Source of the DNA: Methylobacterium sp. E-066
GTDB lineage: Bacteria > Pseudomonadota > Alphaproteobacteria > Rhizobiales > Beijerinckiaceae
DNA: 64,000 bases
Assembly: GCF_022829635.1 (NCBI RefSeq)
Contig: NZ_JAKSYO010000092.1
Location: forward strand, 1 to 64,000
Direction of reading: 5' to 3'
Part shown: one piece after another, positions 8,881 through 17,069 of the stretch
How the letters are laid out: each line of letters starts with the position of its first letter
How positions within the stretch are numbered: position 1 is the stretch's first letter
Program-made: the position numbers and the translations under genes
The notes under the pieces: generated by a model
The model's input: only the letters and a program-made list of their open reading frames with translations
Databases searched by the model: none
What the model was told of the DNA's origin: nothing

Positions 8881-8957
8881 ACCGTGGGCGCTGTTCTGAT
8901 GAATCCGGAGCATTGCGGTCCTGATTGCCGGTCACCGCCGGCCCGGAGTCGAGCGCC

Positions 8958-10061
8958 ATGCCCGGCCTGAATCCCGATCCCGTCGTGCGCCTGCGCGATG
9001 ATCTGGAGATGACCTTCCGGGAAGACCTGGAGGAGGCGGTGGTCGATCCGGCCCGCTGGCCGGACTTGATGGAGCGGGTGGCGCGGGCTTCCGGGAGTGA
9101 GGGCGCGCTGCTCCTGCGCACCGACCGGACGGGGCTGGACGCGATCACCACGGCCTCGCTCGCCGAATCCTCGAAGCGCTACTTCGAGGAGAATTGGCAC
9201 CGGGAGGATCACCGTTTCCGCGGGCTGCCGATGATCCGGGCCCGGGGCATCGCGGTGGACCAGGATTTCACGACCCCCGAGGAGATCGAGCGTCTTCCGT
9301 TCTACCAGGACCTGCTGGCCTCCAGCGGCCTGCGCTGGTTCGCCGGGATCGGCTTCGAGGCGGGGGGGCGGCTCTGGTGCCTGGCCCTGCAGAGGACCGT
9401 GGCGCAGGGCCTATATGAGCCCGACGAGCAGGCGCGTCTCGCTACCCTGGCGCCGCTGCTCCGACGCGCGGGGCTTCTCACCGCGATGGTCGAGAAGGCG
9501 CGGCTCGCCGGGCTGACGGAGGCGTTCGACGTCCTCGGGCGCGCCGCCATGATCCTGGATTCCGAGGGCAAGGCCATCCGCTGGAACACGGCGTTCGCAG
9601 GCCTGCTCGGCCGCGACCTGAAGCTGGCGAGCGGACGTCTCACCGCCGAGGAGGGGCAGGCCGCGCGGCAGCTCGAGGCGCTGTCGCGGCCGTGCGGGCG
9701 GTCGCCGATCTCCGCCGTGGTGGTGCCGCGGCGCGATGCGCTGCCGATCGCCCTCCACGTCGTTCCGCTGGTCGGTCCCAGCCGCGGCTTGTTCGCGGGC
9801 GGGAGCACGCTGCTGATCGCCAGCGTCCCCGGCAGCGCGCCGGTTCCCCCGGCGGCCATCCTTCAGGTCGCCTACCGGCTGACCCCCGCGGAGGCGCGCC
9901 TCGCCCAGGCCCTGTCCGGCGGCCTCAGCCTCGCGGAGGCGGCGAGCCGGTTCGCGATCACCGCCGCCACCGCGCGGTCGCAGCTGAAGGCGATCTTCGC
10001 CAAGACCGGCGCGACCCGGCAATCGGACCTGCTCCGGCTGGTGACCGGGCTGGCACGGTAG
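8958..10061 (+). CDS. LuxR-family transcriptional regulator
   Basis: Probable DNA-binding regulator of 367 residues. The C-terminal helix-turn-helix (about 305-365) reads YRLTPAEARLAQALSGGLSL, then AASRFAITAATARSQLKAIF, the LuxR/GerE pattern. The N-terminal part looks like a ligand- or partner-sensing domain with a PAS-like middle (AAMILDSEGKAIRWNTAFAG). I chose the ATG at 8958, preceded by GGAG at 8945-8948; an in-frame TTG at 8925 is possible. It has no receiver aspartate, so it is not a classical response regulator. It is transcribed divergently from the polysaccharide operon and may regulate it; this is inference from position. Confidence 0.85.
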   Translation: MPGLNPDPVVRLRDDLEMTFREDLEEAVVDPARWPDLMERVARASGSEGALLLRTDRTGLDAITTASLAESSKRYFEENWHREDHRFRGLPMIRARGIAVDQDFTTPEEIERLPFYQDLLASSGLRWFAGIGFEAGGRLWCLALQRTVAQGLYEPDEQARLATLAPLLRRAGLLTAMVEKARLAGLTEAFDVLGRAAMILDSEGKAIRWNTAFAGLLGRDLKLASGRLTAEEGQAARQLEALSRPCGRSPISAVVVPRRDALPIALHVVPLVGPSRGLFAGGSTLLIASVPGSAPVPPAAILQVAYRLTPAEARLAQALSGGLSLAEAASRFAITAATARSQLKAIFAKTGATRQSDLLRLVTGLAR

Positions 10062-10123
10062 GATGCTCGCGGAACGTGTCGGGTCGCGAGGCCGTTGCAA
10101 CCGACACGATGGGAGAGAACGCA

Positions 10124-10324
10124 ATGACATATCGGATCGCACTGGCCTCCGCGCTGACGATCGGCGCTCTCGTGCTCGGCGCGCCGGCTGAGGCGAAGGG
10201 GTGTCTCAAGGGCGCGGTCGTCGGCGGCGTCGCCGGGCATATGGCCGGGCACGGCAAGATGGGCGCTGCCGCCGGCTGCGCGGTGGGCCACCACCGGGCC
10301 AACAAGAAGGACAAGCAGGGCTGA
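10124..10324 (+). CDS. Small secreted glycine-zipper-like protein
   Basis: A 66-residue precursor. The N-terminal signal peptide (MTYRIALASALTIGALVLG, cleavage likely after APAEA) is followed by a glycine- and alanine-rich stretch (GAVVGGVAGHMAGHGKMGAA) like a glycine zipper, and a basic end. It has two cysteines in the mature part. The ATG at 10124 has GGGAGAG 7 nt upstream. It follows the LuxR gene by 62 bp. The function is unknown; similar small envelope proteins are common in alphaproteobacteria. Confidence 0.75.
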   Translation: MTYRIALASALTIGALVLGAPAEAKGCLKGAVVGGVAGHMAGHGKMGAAAGCAVGHHRANKKDKQG

Positions 10325-10338
10325 TCGAGCCCTCTCGT

Positions 10339-10365
10339 CCCACACAGGTGCCGCGCCTGTGTGGG
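10339..10365 (+). terminator. Hairpin downstream of the glycine-zipper gene
   Basis: A perfect 10-bp inverted repeat (CCCACACAGG and CCTGTGTGGG) with a 7-nt loop begins 14 bp after the stop codon at 10324. There is no T-run directly after it, so it may be a pause or RNA-stability hairpin rather than a full intrinsic terminator. Confidence 0.5.
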
Positions 10366-10392
10366 CGGTGACCCGAAAAGACCCACGGCCTC

Positions 10393-10435
10393 GTGAAGCC
10401 GGATCCCCGATCGGGGGTCCGGCTTCACGCGTTTT
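10393..10435 (+). terminator. Strong intrinsic-terminator-like hairpin
   Basis: GTGAAGCCGGATCCCCGA pairs with TCGGGGGTCCGGCTTCAC along 18 positions with a single G-T wobble, and TTTT follows at 10432-10435. This is the best terminator candidate near this gene and would end transcription of the small secreted protein gene. Confidence 0.7.
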
Positions 10436-10615
10436 GGATTGGGCTTTGCGGCCGGCCTTCGCTGCCGGTCGGGCGGTGCCAGGCCGACCGTTTCCCCGGA
10501 GCGACTGATAGGGCCAGACGCTTGACCGTTCATTGGAGCTGTTCTAATTAAGAACTGTGAGCGGGCGGCCCTACTTCGGCCCCTGCCGAAGCCTTCACGA
10601 CGACGGAGAGACACC

Positions 10616-10825
10616 ATGACCGGTACCGCGAACGCTGCCTGCGAGAGCTGCCGCTTCTTCGACGATCACAAGCTCAACGGCGCCCAGGCCCAGGGCGACG
10701 AGGGTCTCTGCCGCTTCAACCCGCCGGTCAGCCAGCCGGCGCCGCAGTCGAAGGGCCTGTGGCCGGTGGTGGCGTCCAAGGATTGGTGCGGCCACTTCAC
10801 CGCCGAGATGACCGCGGCCGAGTAA
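10616..10825 (+). CDS. Small four-cysteine protein, function unknown
   Basis: A 69-residue soluble protein with the cysteine pattern CESC (residues 9-12), C32 and C58 (WCGHF), which could bind a metal. The start ATG at 10616 has ACGGAGAG a few bases upstream. There is no signal peptide or membrane segment. It stands alone between two terminator-like hairpins, suggesting a single-gene transcript. I do not recognise a named family with certainty. Codon use matches the neighbours. Confidence 0.72.
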   Translation: MTGTANAACESCRFFDDHKLNGAQAQGDEGLCRFNPPVSQPAPQSKGLWPVVASKDWCGHFTAEMTAAE

Positions 10826-10912
10826 TCGGTTCGCGCGGCGCATCGATCGCGGGCGGGGCCGTCGTCCATCCCCGCGCAGCCCCGCGACGCGATCGGCCCG
10901 TGACGAACCGCG

Positions 10913-10943
10913 CGCGATCACCCGGCCCCCCGGGGTGATCGCG
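10913..10943. terminator. GC-rich hairpin after the four-cysteine gene
   Basis: CGCGATCACCC pairs with GGGTGATCGCG over 11 bp around a 9-nt C/G loop. It lies between the stop at 10825 and the GNAT start at 10982. It lacks a T-run, so it could terminate weakly or shield the RNA end. Confidence 0.5.
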
Positions 10944-10981
10944 CATTGCCGTTTGGCGCGTGGCGCGGATAAGCTCGTGCC

Positions 10982-11512
10982 GTGACCCAGGCGATCCGCC
11001 CCGCGACCGAGGCCGACATCCCGGCCATCGCATCCATCTACGGCGATGCCGTCCGCACCGGCACGGCCAGCTTCGAGCTGGAACCGCCGAGCGTCGAGGA
11101 GATGGCCCGCCGGTTCGCCGTGCTGCGCGAAGGCGGCTTCCCGTATCTCGCGGCCGTCCGGGACGGCCATGTCGCCGGCTACGCCTATGCCGGCCCTTAT
11201 CACCAGCGCGCGGCCTATCGTTCGACCCTTGAGGACTCGATCTACGTCGCGCGGGCGGCCCGGGGCACCGGTATCGGACGGGCGCTGCTCGCCGCGCTGA
11301 TCACGGAAGCCGAGCGCATCGGCGGCCGGACATTGGTCGCGGTCATCGCCGAAAGCGACTCGGCCGCCTCCGTCGCGCTGCATGCCGGCCTCGGCTTCAC
11401 GCCGGTCGGTACCCTCGCGGGGGTGGGCTACAAGCACGGACGCTGGCTCGACGTGACCCTGATGCAGCGCGAGCTCGGACCCGGTCGAAGCGTGCCGCCG
11501 ACCCGCGTTTGA
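10982..11512 (+). CDS. GNAT N-acetyltransferase, phosphinothricin-type
   Basis: Cytoplasmic acetyl-CoA-dependent N-acetyltransferase of 176 residues. It begins IRPATEADIPAIASIYGDAV, has the PAT-family middle VAGYAYAGPYHQRAAYRSTL and the acetyl-CoA-binding motif ARGTGIGRALLAALI. This pattern is that of the phosphinothricin / methionine-sulfoximine acetyltransferase subgroup, whose natural substrates are often glutamate analogues or methionine derivatives. The start is GTG at 10982. It stands as a single gene. The subgroup is clear, but the exact substrate cannot be read. Confidence 0.88.
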   Translation: MTQAIRPATEADIPAIASIYGDAVRTGTASFELEPPSVEEMARRFAVLREGGFPYLAAVRDGHVAGYAYAGPYHQRAAYRSTLEDSIYVARAARGTGIGRALLAALITEAERIGGRTLVAVIAESDSAASVALHAGLGFTPVGTLAGVGYKHGRWLDVTLMQRELGPGRSVPPTRV

Positions 11513-11721
11513 CGCCGTCTCAACCGACGCGAAGACTTTCCAATACCCCAGGGTCCCAGGCAACGCCGTCATGATGCGGACAACTTCGCGCGGGAGAGGG
11601 CGGGCAGGACGCGCGCGTCGCCTGGTTCCGGCCGGGCGACAGCGCAATGACGCGAGCTAGGGGCCTTCCGCATGGTGGGCGGTCTCGTCCCTTCACGGCT
11701 CGCGAGGCAGGGAGTTCGGGT

Positions 11722-12336
11722 ATGATGATGTCTTCGATCGGTCGGCGGCTCGCGCCGCTCGCGGTCCTGGCGCTCGCCACGCTGGCAGCCCCGGCGCAGG
11801 CCGCCGCTCCGGCCGACCCCAGCGGCACCTATCTCACCGAGGACGGCCGCGCCCGCGTCCGCCTCGAGAAGTGCGGTGCTGCCAATGACCGGCTGTGCGG
11901 CTACGTGGTCTGGCTGAAGGTCCCGCTCAACGACAAGGGCGAGCCGCGGATCGACTTCAAGAACCCCGACCCGAAGAAGCAGGCGCGCGCCTCCCTGGGC
12001 CACCAGCTGATCATGGGCCTGAAGCTGAACGCGGACGCCCATTACGAGGGCAAGATCTACAATTCCGAGGACGGCAAGTCCTACGACGTCACGATCTGGA
12101 CCGACGCGCCCAACGAGCTGACGGTGCGGGGCTGCCTGATCGCGTTCCTGTGCAAGTCGCAGACCTGGAACAAGGTCGTCGACCTCGCGCCGGGCCAGCT
12201 CCCCGGCCCGACCAACGCGCCGAACGGCCCGCGCAGCGACCCGGAATTCGTCACCGCGCCGCCGCCCAAGCCCACCGCCAAGGCGGCCCCGAAGGCTCCG
12301 GCGAAGCCGGCCGCGGATGCCCCCGCTCCGCAATGA
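11722..12336 (+). CDS. DUF2147-family secreted protein
   Basis: Periplasmic protein of 204 residues and unknown role. It starts at one of three tandem ATGs (11722, 11725, 11728) with AGGGAG just upstream. The signal peptide (SSIGRRLAPLAVLALATLAA, cut near AQA-AAP) leads to the DUF2147 core: DPSGTYLTEDGRARVRLEKC, LCGYVVWLK and GKIYNSEDGKSYDV, ending LTVRGCLIAFLCKSQTW. The last 30 residues are a low-complexity Ala/Pro/Lys tail. The fold is thought to be a small beta-barrel. No operon partner. Confidence 0.85.
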   Translation: MMMSSIGRRLAPLAVLALATLAAPAQAAAPADPSGTYLTEDGRARVRLEKCGAANDRLCGYVVWLKVPLNDKGEPRIDFKNPDPKKQARASLGHQLIMGLKLNADAHYEGKIYNSEDGKSYDVTIWTDAPNELTVRGCLIAFLCKSQTWNKVVDLAPGQLPGPTNAPNGPRSDPEFVTAPPPKPTAKAAPKAPAKPAADAPAPQ

Positions 12337-12420
12337 TCCATGTCGCGTTTGGACCGTATCTTATCGGTGTGCGATTTCGATCGAATAACCGTTGAGATGA
12401 TCGGATGTCCAAATCTCACC

Positions 12421-12527
12421 CTCATCCTGAGGTGCCCGCGCCAGCGGGCCTCGAAGGAGCCCTCCAGCCGGCCGCGCGATCCCTGGAGCCCTCCTTCGAG
12501 GCTGCTGCGCAGCACCTCAGGATGAGG
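12421..12527. repeat. Dispersed palindromic repeat, family B copy 1
   Basis: A long inverted repeat that begins CTCATCCTGAGGTGC and ends GCACCTCAGGATGAGG, with inner arms CCTCGAAGGAGCCCTCCAG and CTGGAGCCCTCCTTCGAGG. It lies between the DUF2147 gene and the convergent serine hydrolase gene. Related copies occur at about 20049 and 61580. Confidence 0.9.
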
Positions 12528-12559
12528 TCGAGGGTGGGAAACCTCGCTCCAATAAGTCC

Positions 12560-13783
12560 TCAATCGTCGAGGGCCGCGTAGGTCAGGACCCGCAGCTCCC
12601 GCCGGATCGGCAGGGCCGAGGACGGTACGAGCTGCGTCATGAGCACCACCGAGAGATCCTCGGTCGGGTCGATCCAGAAGGCGGTCGAGGCGAGGCCGCC
12701 CCAGGCGACCTCGCCGGGCGTACCGAGGATCTGGGCCCGGGCCGGGTCGAGCATCACCGAGAAGCCGAGGCCGAAACCGATCCCGGTATAGGAGGTCTCG
12801 GCGAAGCGCGGCGTGCCCATGGCCGCGAGATCCCCGGACAGGTGGTTGGCCAGCATCAGCGCGACGGTCTTTCTCCCGAGCAGCCGATTGCCGTCGAGCG
12901 TCCCACCGTTGAGGATCATCCGGCAGAAGCGGTGGTAGTCGGCGGCCGTCGAGACGAGGCCGCCGCCCCCCGAGGCGATGGCCGGCGGCTGGGCGAAGGC
13001 GGTCTCCACGGAATCGTCGAACAGCTTGAGCTTGCGCGCCCGGTCATACACGTAGGTCGCACAGAAGCGCGGCATAAGCTCCGGGCGGACATGGAAGTCG
13101 GTGTCGACCATGCCGAGCGGGCCGATGACCTCCTCGCGCAGGTAGTCGGCGAAGGGGCGGCCGGTGAGGGAAGCCACGTACTGGCCCAGCACGTCGGTGG
13201 CGACGCTGTAGTTCCAGGCGCTGCCCGGCTGGGCGAGCAGCGGCATCCTGGCGACCCGCGCCGTCATCTCGGCGAGGCTGCCCTCGCGCGCCAGGAAATC
13301 GATGCCGTGCTCGCGATACTGCGCGTCGACGAGGGTCGCCTCCATGAACCCGTAGGTCAGGCCGGCCGTGTGGGTGAGGAGGTCGCGCACGGTGATCGGG
13401 CGGCGCGCCGGCTCGGTCTCGATCTTCGCCCGATTGCCGCCGACCGCGACGCGCATCTCGGCGAAGTCCGGCAGCACCCGCGCGATCGGATCGTCGAGCT
13501 GAAACCGGCCCTGCTCGTAGAGCTGCATCACAGCCATCGAAGTGAGCGGCTTGGTCATGGAGTAGATCCGGGTCACCGTGTCGAGGGTGAACGGCGTACC
13601 GCGGGCGAGGTCGGCCTGCCCGCAGGCACGGGCGAAAGCGACGCGGCCCCGTCGCGCCACCGTGACCGACAGGCCGGCGAGCCGGCCCTCATCCACCAGC
13701 CGGTCCATCCACGGCGCGATCCGTGCGAGCCCGTCCGGGCTGAACCCCGCGCCTGTCGGGTCGATCTCGGTCAGCGCGCTCAT
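12560..13783 (-). CDS. Serine hydrolase, class C beta-lactamase fold (EstB-like)
   Basis: Probable esterase of family VIII, a beta-lactamase-fold enzyme acting on small esters. The 407-residue protein has the nucleophile motif S75-M-T-K78 (IYSMTKPLTSMAV) and Y192 in WNYSVATDVLGQYVASLTG; Y-S-V in place of Y-x-N favours esterase over beta-lactamase. There is no evident signal peptide, so it is probably cytoplasmic. The ATG at 13783 has a strong AAGGAGA site. The frame is open upstream of this, but that stretch is antisense to DUF427. The physiological substrate is unknown. Confidence 0.88.
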   Translation of the reverse strand: MSALTEIDPTGAGFSPDGLARIAPWMDRLVDEGRLAGLSVTVARRGRVAFARACGQADLARGTPFTLDTVTRIYSMTKPLTSMAVMQLYEQGRFQLDDPIARVLPDFAEMRVAVGGNRAKIETEPARRPITVRDLLTHTAGLTYGFMEATLVDAQYREHGIDFLAREGSLAEMTARVARMPLLAQPGSAWNYSVATDVLGQYVASLTGRPFADYLREEVIGPLGMVDTDFHVRPELMPRFCATYVYDRARKLKLFDDSVETAFAQPPAIASGGGGLVSTAADYHRFCRMILNGGTLDGNRLLGRKTVALMLANHLSGDLAAMGTPRFAETSYTGIGFGLGFSVMLDPARAQILGTPGEVAWGGLASTAFWIDPTEDLSVVLMTQLVPSSALPIRRELRVLTYAALDD

Positions 13784-13841
13784 GGCGTCTCCTTCGGCCG
13801 GTAAGACTCGGCGAGGAACGATAAAGCGCGCGGCGGCGAAG

Positions 13842-14351
13842 TTACCAGCCCATCGTGCCTGGGCTGCCCTTGAACGGGCCGACGATGCCGGGGGTGATCC
13901 AGCCGCCGTAGAAGGTGCCGGGCTGGGGCGTGACCCGCGCGTCGCCGACGAAGCAGGCATCCATCGGCAGGGCGTAGAACGCGACATAGCCGCCGATCGC
14001 ATCGAAGCCCGGCGTCGGGTCCGGGTACGACCAGGCGGCGCTGGGCGCCAGCCGGTCGCCGCCATGCACATCGAACAGCACGGCTTGCCCCTTCCACTCA
14101 CAGATGCCGCCACGGCGCGGCCCCGAGAGCACGCCGGCCATCACGTCGCCGGGCGGAAAATAGTAGGTCGGGGGATGAGCTGTCTCCAGCACCCGGTAGC
14201 CGGCTTTGGTCTGCGCGATCACCGCACCGCCGAGTACCACCCGCAGAGTCTCCGACACCCGTTCGAGGCGCGGGGGGCGTGGATAGTCCCAGACGCTTTC
14301 GTCGCCGGGGTTCGTCGGGTCGGGGATCGGACGGGAAAGCGGGCGGGCCAT
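13842..14351 (-). CDS. DUF427-family protein
   Basis: A 169-residue soluble protein of the DUF427 family, a small beta-rich fold of unknown biochemical role. Visible family features are RVVLGGAVIAQTKAGYRVLE, HPPTYYFPPGDV, CEWKGQAVLFDV and the aromatic segment GGYVAFYALPMDACFVG near the end. It sits 58 bp upstream of the serine hydrolase gene on the same strand, so the two may be co-transcribed. The start is ATG at 14351. Confidence 0.85.
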   Translation of the reverse strand: MARPLSRPIPDPTNPGDESVWDYPRPPRLERVSETLRVVLGGAVIAQTKAGYRVLETAHPPTYYFPPGDVMAGVLSGPRRGGICEWKGQAVLFDVHGGDRLAPSAAWSYPDPTPGFDAIGGYVAFYALPMDACFVGDARVTPQPGTFYGGWITPGIVGPFKGSPGTMGW

Positions 14352-14436
14352 GACGGGTCGGGCGTATATCGTATCCAGGGTAAGCGATAGGTTGATGCAT
14401 GTGACCGTTTCTCGCGCCGTCGTCGCATGCTAGCCC

Positions 14437-15213
14437 GTGCCCGACGCTCACCGCCCGGGACCGACCGCGATGGACATCGCCCTCTTCCTCGACTTCGACG
14501 GAACGCTCGCCGAGATCGCGCCACGGCCGGATGCCGTGCAGGTCGAGCCCGGCCTGGTCGAGACGCTCGAACGGCTGCGCGATCGGCTGGGCGGGGCGCT
14601 GGCGATCGTGACCGGCCGGCCGGTCTCGGTGATCGACGGTTTCCTGGCGCCGTCCCGCCTCGACACGGCGGGGCTGCACGGCGTCGAGCGCCGGGTCGGC
14701 GGGGCGCTGTCGGGCGGCCGCGCGGAGGACCATCCGGAGCTGCGCCGGCAGGTCGAGCGCCTGCACGCCGAAAGCCGGGCGCTCGCCAACGTGCTGATCG
14801 AGGACAAGGGCGCCTCGGTGGCGGTGCATTGGCGCCTGGCGAACGCCGAGGATGCCGGCCAGGCCGAGGCGCTGGTCCAGGACGCCGCCGAAGCCCTCGG
14901 GGGTGCCTACCGGCTCCAGCTCGGCAAGGCGGTGGGCGAGATCGTCCCGGCGCAGGCGACCAAGGCTCACGCGATCCGCGCCTTCTTGGAACAGCCCCCC
15001 TATGCCGGGCGCCGGCCGGTGTTCTTCGGCGATGACCGCACCGATGAGATCGCCTTCGCGTCGGTGAACGAGGATGGCGGCATCGCCGTCCGGGTCGGCG
15101 ACGGCGACACCGTGGCGAGCCGGCGCCTGCCCGACCCGGCCGCCGTCCGCGCCCTGCTTCGGGACTGGGCGGAGACCGGCACGATCGACCCCGAGGCCCT
15201 GCCGCCGGCGTGA
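14437..15213 (+). CDS. otsB: Trehalose-6-phosphate phosphatase
   Basis: Removes the phosphate of trehalose 6-phosphate to give trehalose, a compatible solute. It is a HAD-superfamily enzyme: motif I is LFLDFDGTLAEIA (D19 and D21 by the GTG start), and motif IV is PVFFGDDRTDEIAF. The middle cap resembles OtsB. I kept the GTG at 14437; an in-frame ATG at 14470 is an equally good start and would give 247 residues. No trehalose-phosphate synthase (otsA) gene is adjacent in this window; glk follows 79 bp downstream, which fits glucose-phosphate metabolism. Confidence 0.88.
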   Translation: MPDAHRPGPTAMDIALFLDFDGTLAEIAPRPDAVQVEPGLVETLERLRDRLGGALAIVTGRPVSVIDGFLAPSRLDTAGLHGVERRVGGALSGGRAEDHPELRRQVERLHAESRALANVLIEDKGASVAVHWRLANAEDAGQAEALVQDAAEALGGAYRLQLGKAVGEIVPAQATKAHAIRAFLEQPPYAGRRPVFFGDDRTDEIAFASVNEDGGIAVRVGDGDTVASRRLPDPAAVRALLRDWAETGTIDPEALPPA

Positions 15214-15292
15214 GGCCGCCCTATCCTTCGTGAAACGACGGCAGGCATGCGTCCTGCTTTTGTGCGCCAGCTCAGGAAAAGGCCCTTCGTCG

Positions 15293-16300
15293 ATGTTCGA
15301 GTTTCCGGTTCTGATCGGTGACATCGGTGGCACGAACGCCCGCTTCGGCCTGATCGCCGAGAAGGGCGCCGAGCCCCAGTTGCTCTCGCACGAGGCGACC
15401 GCCGACCATCCCGATCCGTCGCACGCCATCAAGGCGGCTTTGGCCAAGGGCGGCGATGCCCTGCCGCCGCCGCGCTCGACCATCCTGGCGATGGGCGGCC
15501 GCGTCGACGGCCCGGAGCCCCAACTCACCAATGCGCACTGGCGGATCGGCGGCGAGCGCATCGCGAAGGATTTCGGGCTCTCCTCCGCGGTGGTGGTGAA
15601 CGACTACGTGCCGGTCGCAGCCGGGGCGGCCGATATCGAGCCCCACGACCTCACGCCGGTCGGGCCCAGTCCGACGATTCCAGGGGGCGCCCGGGTCGTG
15701 CTCGGGCCCGGCACCGGCTTCGGGGCGGCGGCCCTGGTGCCCTACTCAGCCCACCTCGCCATCGTTTCCACGGAGGCCGGTCACACCGATTTCGGCCCGG
15801 CAGACGCGTTCGAAGAAAAGATCTGGCACGCGCTGGAGCGGGTCGACGGGCGCATCACCGTCGAGGCGGTGCTGTCGGGGCCGGGCTTGGCGCGGTTGCA
15901 CGCAGCGGTCGCGCATGTCCGCACCGGCCAGCCGCACGAGAAGCTCGACCCGGCGGCGGTGACCGAGGCCGGGCTCAAGGCCTCGGACCCGCACGCCGCG
16001 GAAACGCTGGAATTATTCGGCCGCCTGCTCGGCCGCGTCTGCGGCGACCTCGCCCTGACTTTTCTCGCCACCAGCGGCGTCTATATCGGCGGCGGCATCG
16101 CGCCCCGCATCGTCAAGGTGCTGGAGGAGAGCGGATTTCGCGAGGCGTTCGAGCGCAAGGCGCCCTTCGCCGAGATGATGCGCCAGATCCCGACCAGCGT
16201 CATCACGGTCCACGACCCGGCCTTCAAGGGCCTGGCCGCCCTCGCCAACGAGGGCCGGCGCTTCGTCTACCATGGGCAGGTTTGGCGGAAGGACGGCTGA
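15293..16300 (+). CDS. glk: Glucokinase
   Basis: Phosphorylates glucose with ATP to glucose 6-phosphate. The 335-residue protein fits the proteobacterial Glk family: an ATP phosphate-binding loop GDIGGTNARFG at residues 9-19, the catalytic-base region VVVNDYVPVAAG, GPGTGFGAAAL and STEAGHTDFGP (sugar contacts), and GVYIGGGIAPR near the end. The ATG at 15293 was chosen because family homology starts there; AGGAAAAGG lies about 10 nt upstream. It follows otsB, so trehalose and glucose metabolism may be co-expressed. Confidence 0.93.
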   Translation: MFEFPVLIGDIGGTNARFGLIAEKGAEPQLLSHEATADHPDPSHAIKAALAKGGDALPPPRSTILAMGGRVDGPEPQLTNAHWRIGGERIAKDFGLSSAVVVNDYVPVAAGAADIEPHDLTPVGPSPTIPGGARVVLGPGTGFGAAALVPYSAHLAIVSTEAGHTDFGPADAFEEKIWHALERVDGRITVEAVLSGPGLARLHAAVAHVRTGQPHEKLDPAAVTEAGLKASDPHAAETLELFGRLLGRVCGDLALTFLATSGVYIGGGIAPRIVKVLEESGFREAFERKAPFAEMMRQIPTSVITVHDPAFKGLAALANEGRRFVYHGQVWRKDG

Positions 16301-16365
16301 GGGTTTACGATCACCCATACGGTCGTCGCGCGGCGGCGGGCGTGTGTGGGGTTGGGACCGGATCG

Positions 16366-16608
16366 ATGCGGACGGTCACTTTGAAGGACGCCAAGACCAA
16401 CCTGCCGCGCCTTGTGGAGCAGGCGGCCTCGGGCGAGCCGTTCATCATCGCGAAAGACGGCAAGCCCTTGGTTCGTGTCGTCCCGTTCGACGCACCGGCG
16501 CCTGCCAAGACCTCGCGGATCGGATTTCTGGCTGGGTCCATCCGCATCCCGGACGATTTCGATCGGATGGGTAGCGAAGAGATCGCGGCGGCGTTCGAAG
16601 GCCGGTGA
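16366..16608 (+). CDS. Phd/YefM-type antitoxin
   Basis: Antitoxin of a type II toxin-antitoxin pair, 80 residues. It starts MRTVTLKDAKTNLPRLVEQA, the Phd/YefM DNA-binding pattern, followed by SGEPFIIAKDGKPLVRVVPF, and a C-terminal tail (about 50-80) expected to wrap and block the toxin. The frame is open upstream to 16282, but the ATG at 16366 aligns with the family. Its stop overlaps the toxin start by 4 nt. Such antitoxins repress their own promoter, which is probably within 16301-16365. Confidence 0.88.
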   Translation: MRTVTLKDAKTNLPRLVEQAASGEPFIIAKDGKPLVRVVPFDAPAPAKTSRIGFLAGSIRIPDDFDRMGSEEIAAAFEGR

Positions 16609-16991
16609 GCTATCTGCTCGATACACATATCCTGCTCTGGGCTGCGGCAGGATCCGACCGGCTGATATCTGCCGCACGCCGCCTCATCGAGGATCCTGCG
16701 CATACGCTCATGTTCAGCGCGGCGAGCCTGTGGGAGATTGCGATCAAAAGCGGGCTGGGTCGCAACGACTTTCAGGTCGATGCGAAGCACCTGCGGAAAG
16801 GTCTGCTCGACAGCGGCTATGTCGAGCTTCCGGTGACAGGGGCTCATGCTGCCGCTGTCGCCGACCTTCCGCCCGTCCATCGCGACCCGTTCGATCGGCT
16901 CTTGATCGCACAGGCCCAGGTCGAGGCGCTTGAATTCGTCACGGCCGACCGGATCCTCGCACACTACGGCGGCCCGATCAGGTTGGTTTGA
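16605..16991 (+). CDS. PIN-domain toxin, VapC-like
   Basis: Probable ribonuclease toxin, 128 residues. The PIN acidic residues are visible: D6 in YLLDTHILLW, E44 in SAASLWEIAIKSG, D94 and D97 in HRDPFDRLLIAQA, and D115 near FVTADRIL. The GTG start at 16605 overlaps the antitoxin stop (GTGA), the usual coupled layout. Pairing of a PIN toxin with a Phd-type antitoxin is common. Its RNA target is unknown. All catalytic acids are present, so it is probably active. Confidence 0.9.
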   Translation: MSYLLDTHILLWAAAGSDRLISAARRLIEDPAHTLMFSAASLWEIAIKSGLGRNDFQVDAKHLRKGLLDSGYVELPVTGAHAAAVADLPPVHRDPFDRLLIAQAQVEALEFVTADRILAHYGGPIRLV

Positions 16992-17014
16992 GCGGATGTC
17001 GCTTGCCCGTTCGG

Positions 17015-17049
17015 CCGGATCTCGATGCGTTGAACGCAAGGAGATCCGG
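17015..17049. terminator. Bidirectional hairpin between vapC-like and MFS genes
   Basis: CCGGATCTC at 17015-17023 pairs with GAGATCCGG at 17041-17049, and an inner GCGT-TGA-ACGC stem is nested inside. It lies between two convergent genes (stops at 16991 and 17070), where a shared terminator is expected. T-runs are absent on both sides, so efficiency is uncertain. Confidence 0.55.
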
Positions 17050-17069
17050 CTTAGGGGGCTGTCTTCTGC

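Larger units (their letters stand above)
8498..8957. other. Divergent intergenic region, 460 bp
   Basis: Spacer between the leftward export operon (start 8497) and the rightward LuxR-type gene (start 8958). I find no convincing gene. It is richer in A/T than its surroundings near 8840-8890, contains the palindrome at 8534-8552 and a possible promoter at 8850-8880, and so probably carries the promoters for both directions. Confidence 0.6.

Noticed and set aside
12560..13783. True beta-lactamase (antibiotic resistance)
   Set aside because: It has SxxK but Y-S-V in place of Y-x-N, no evident signal peptide and EstB-like surroundings, so an esterase is more likely.
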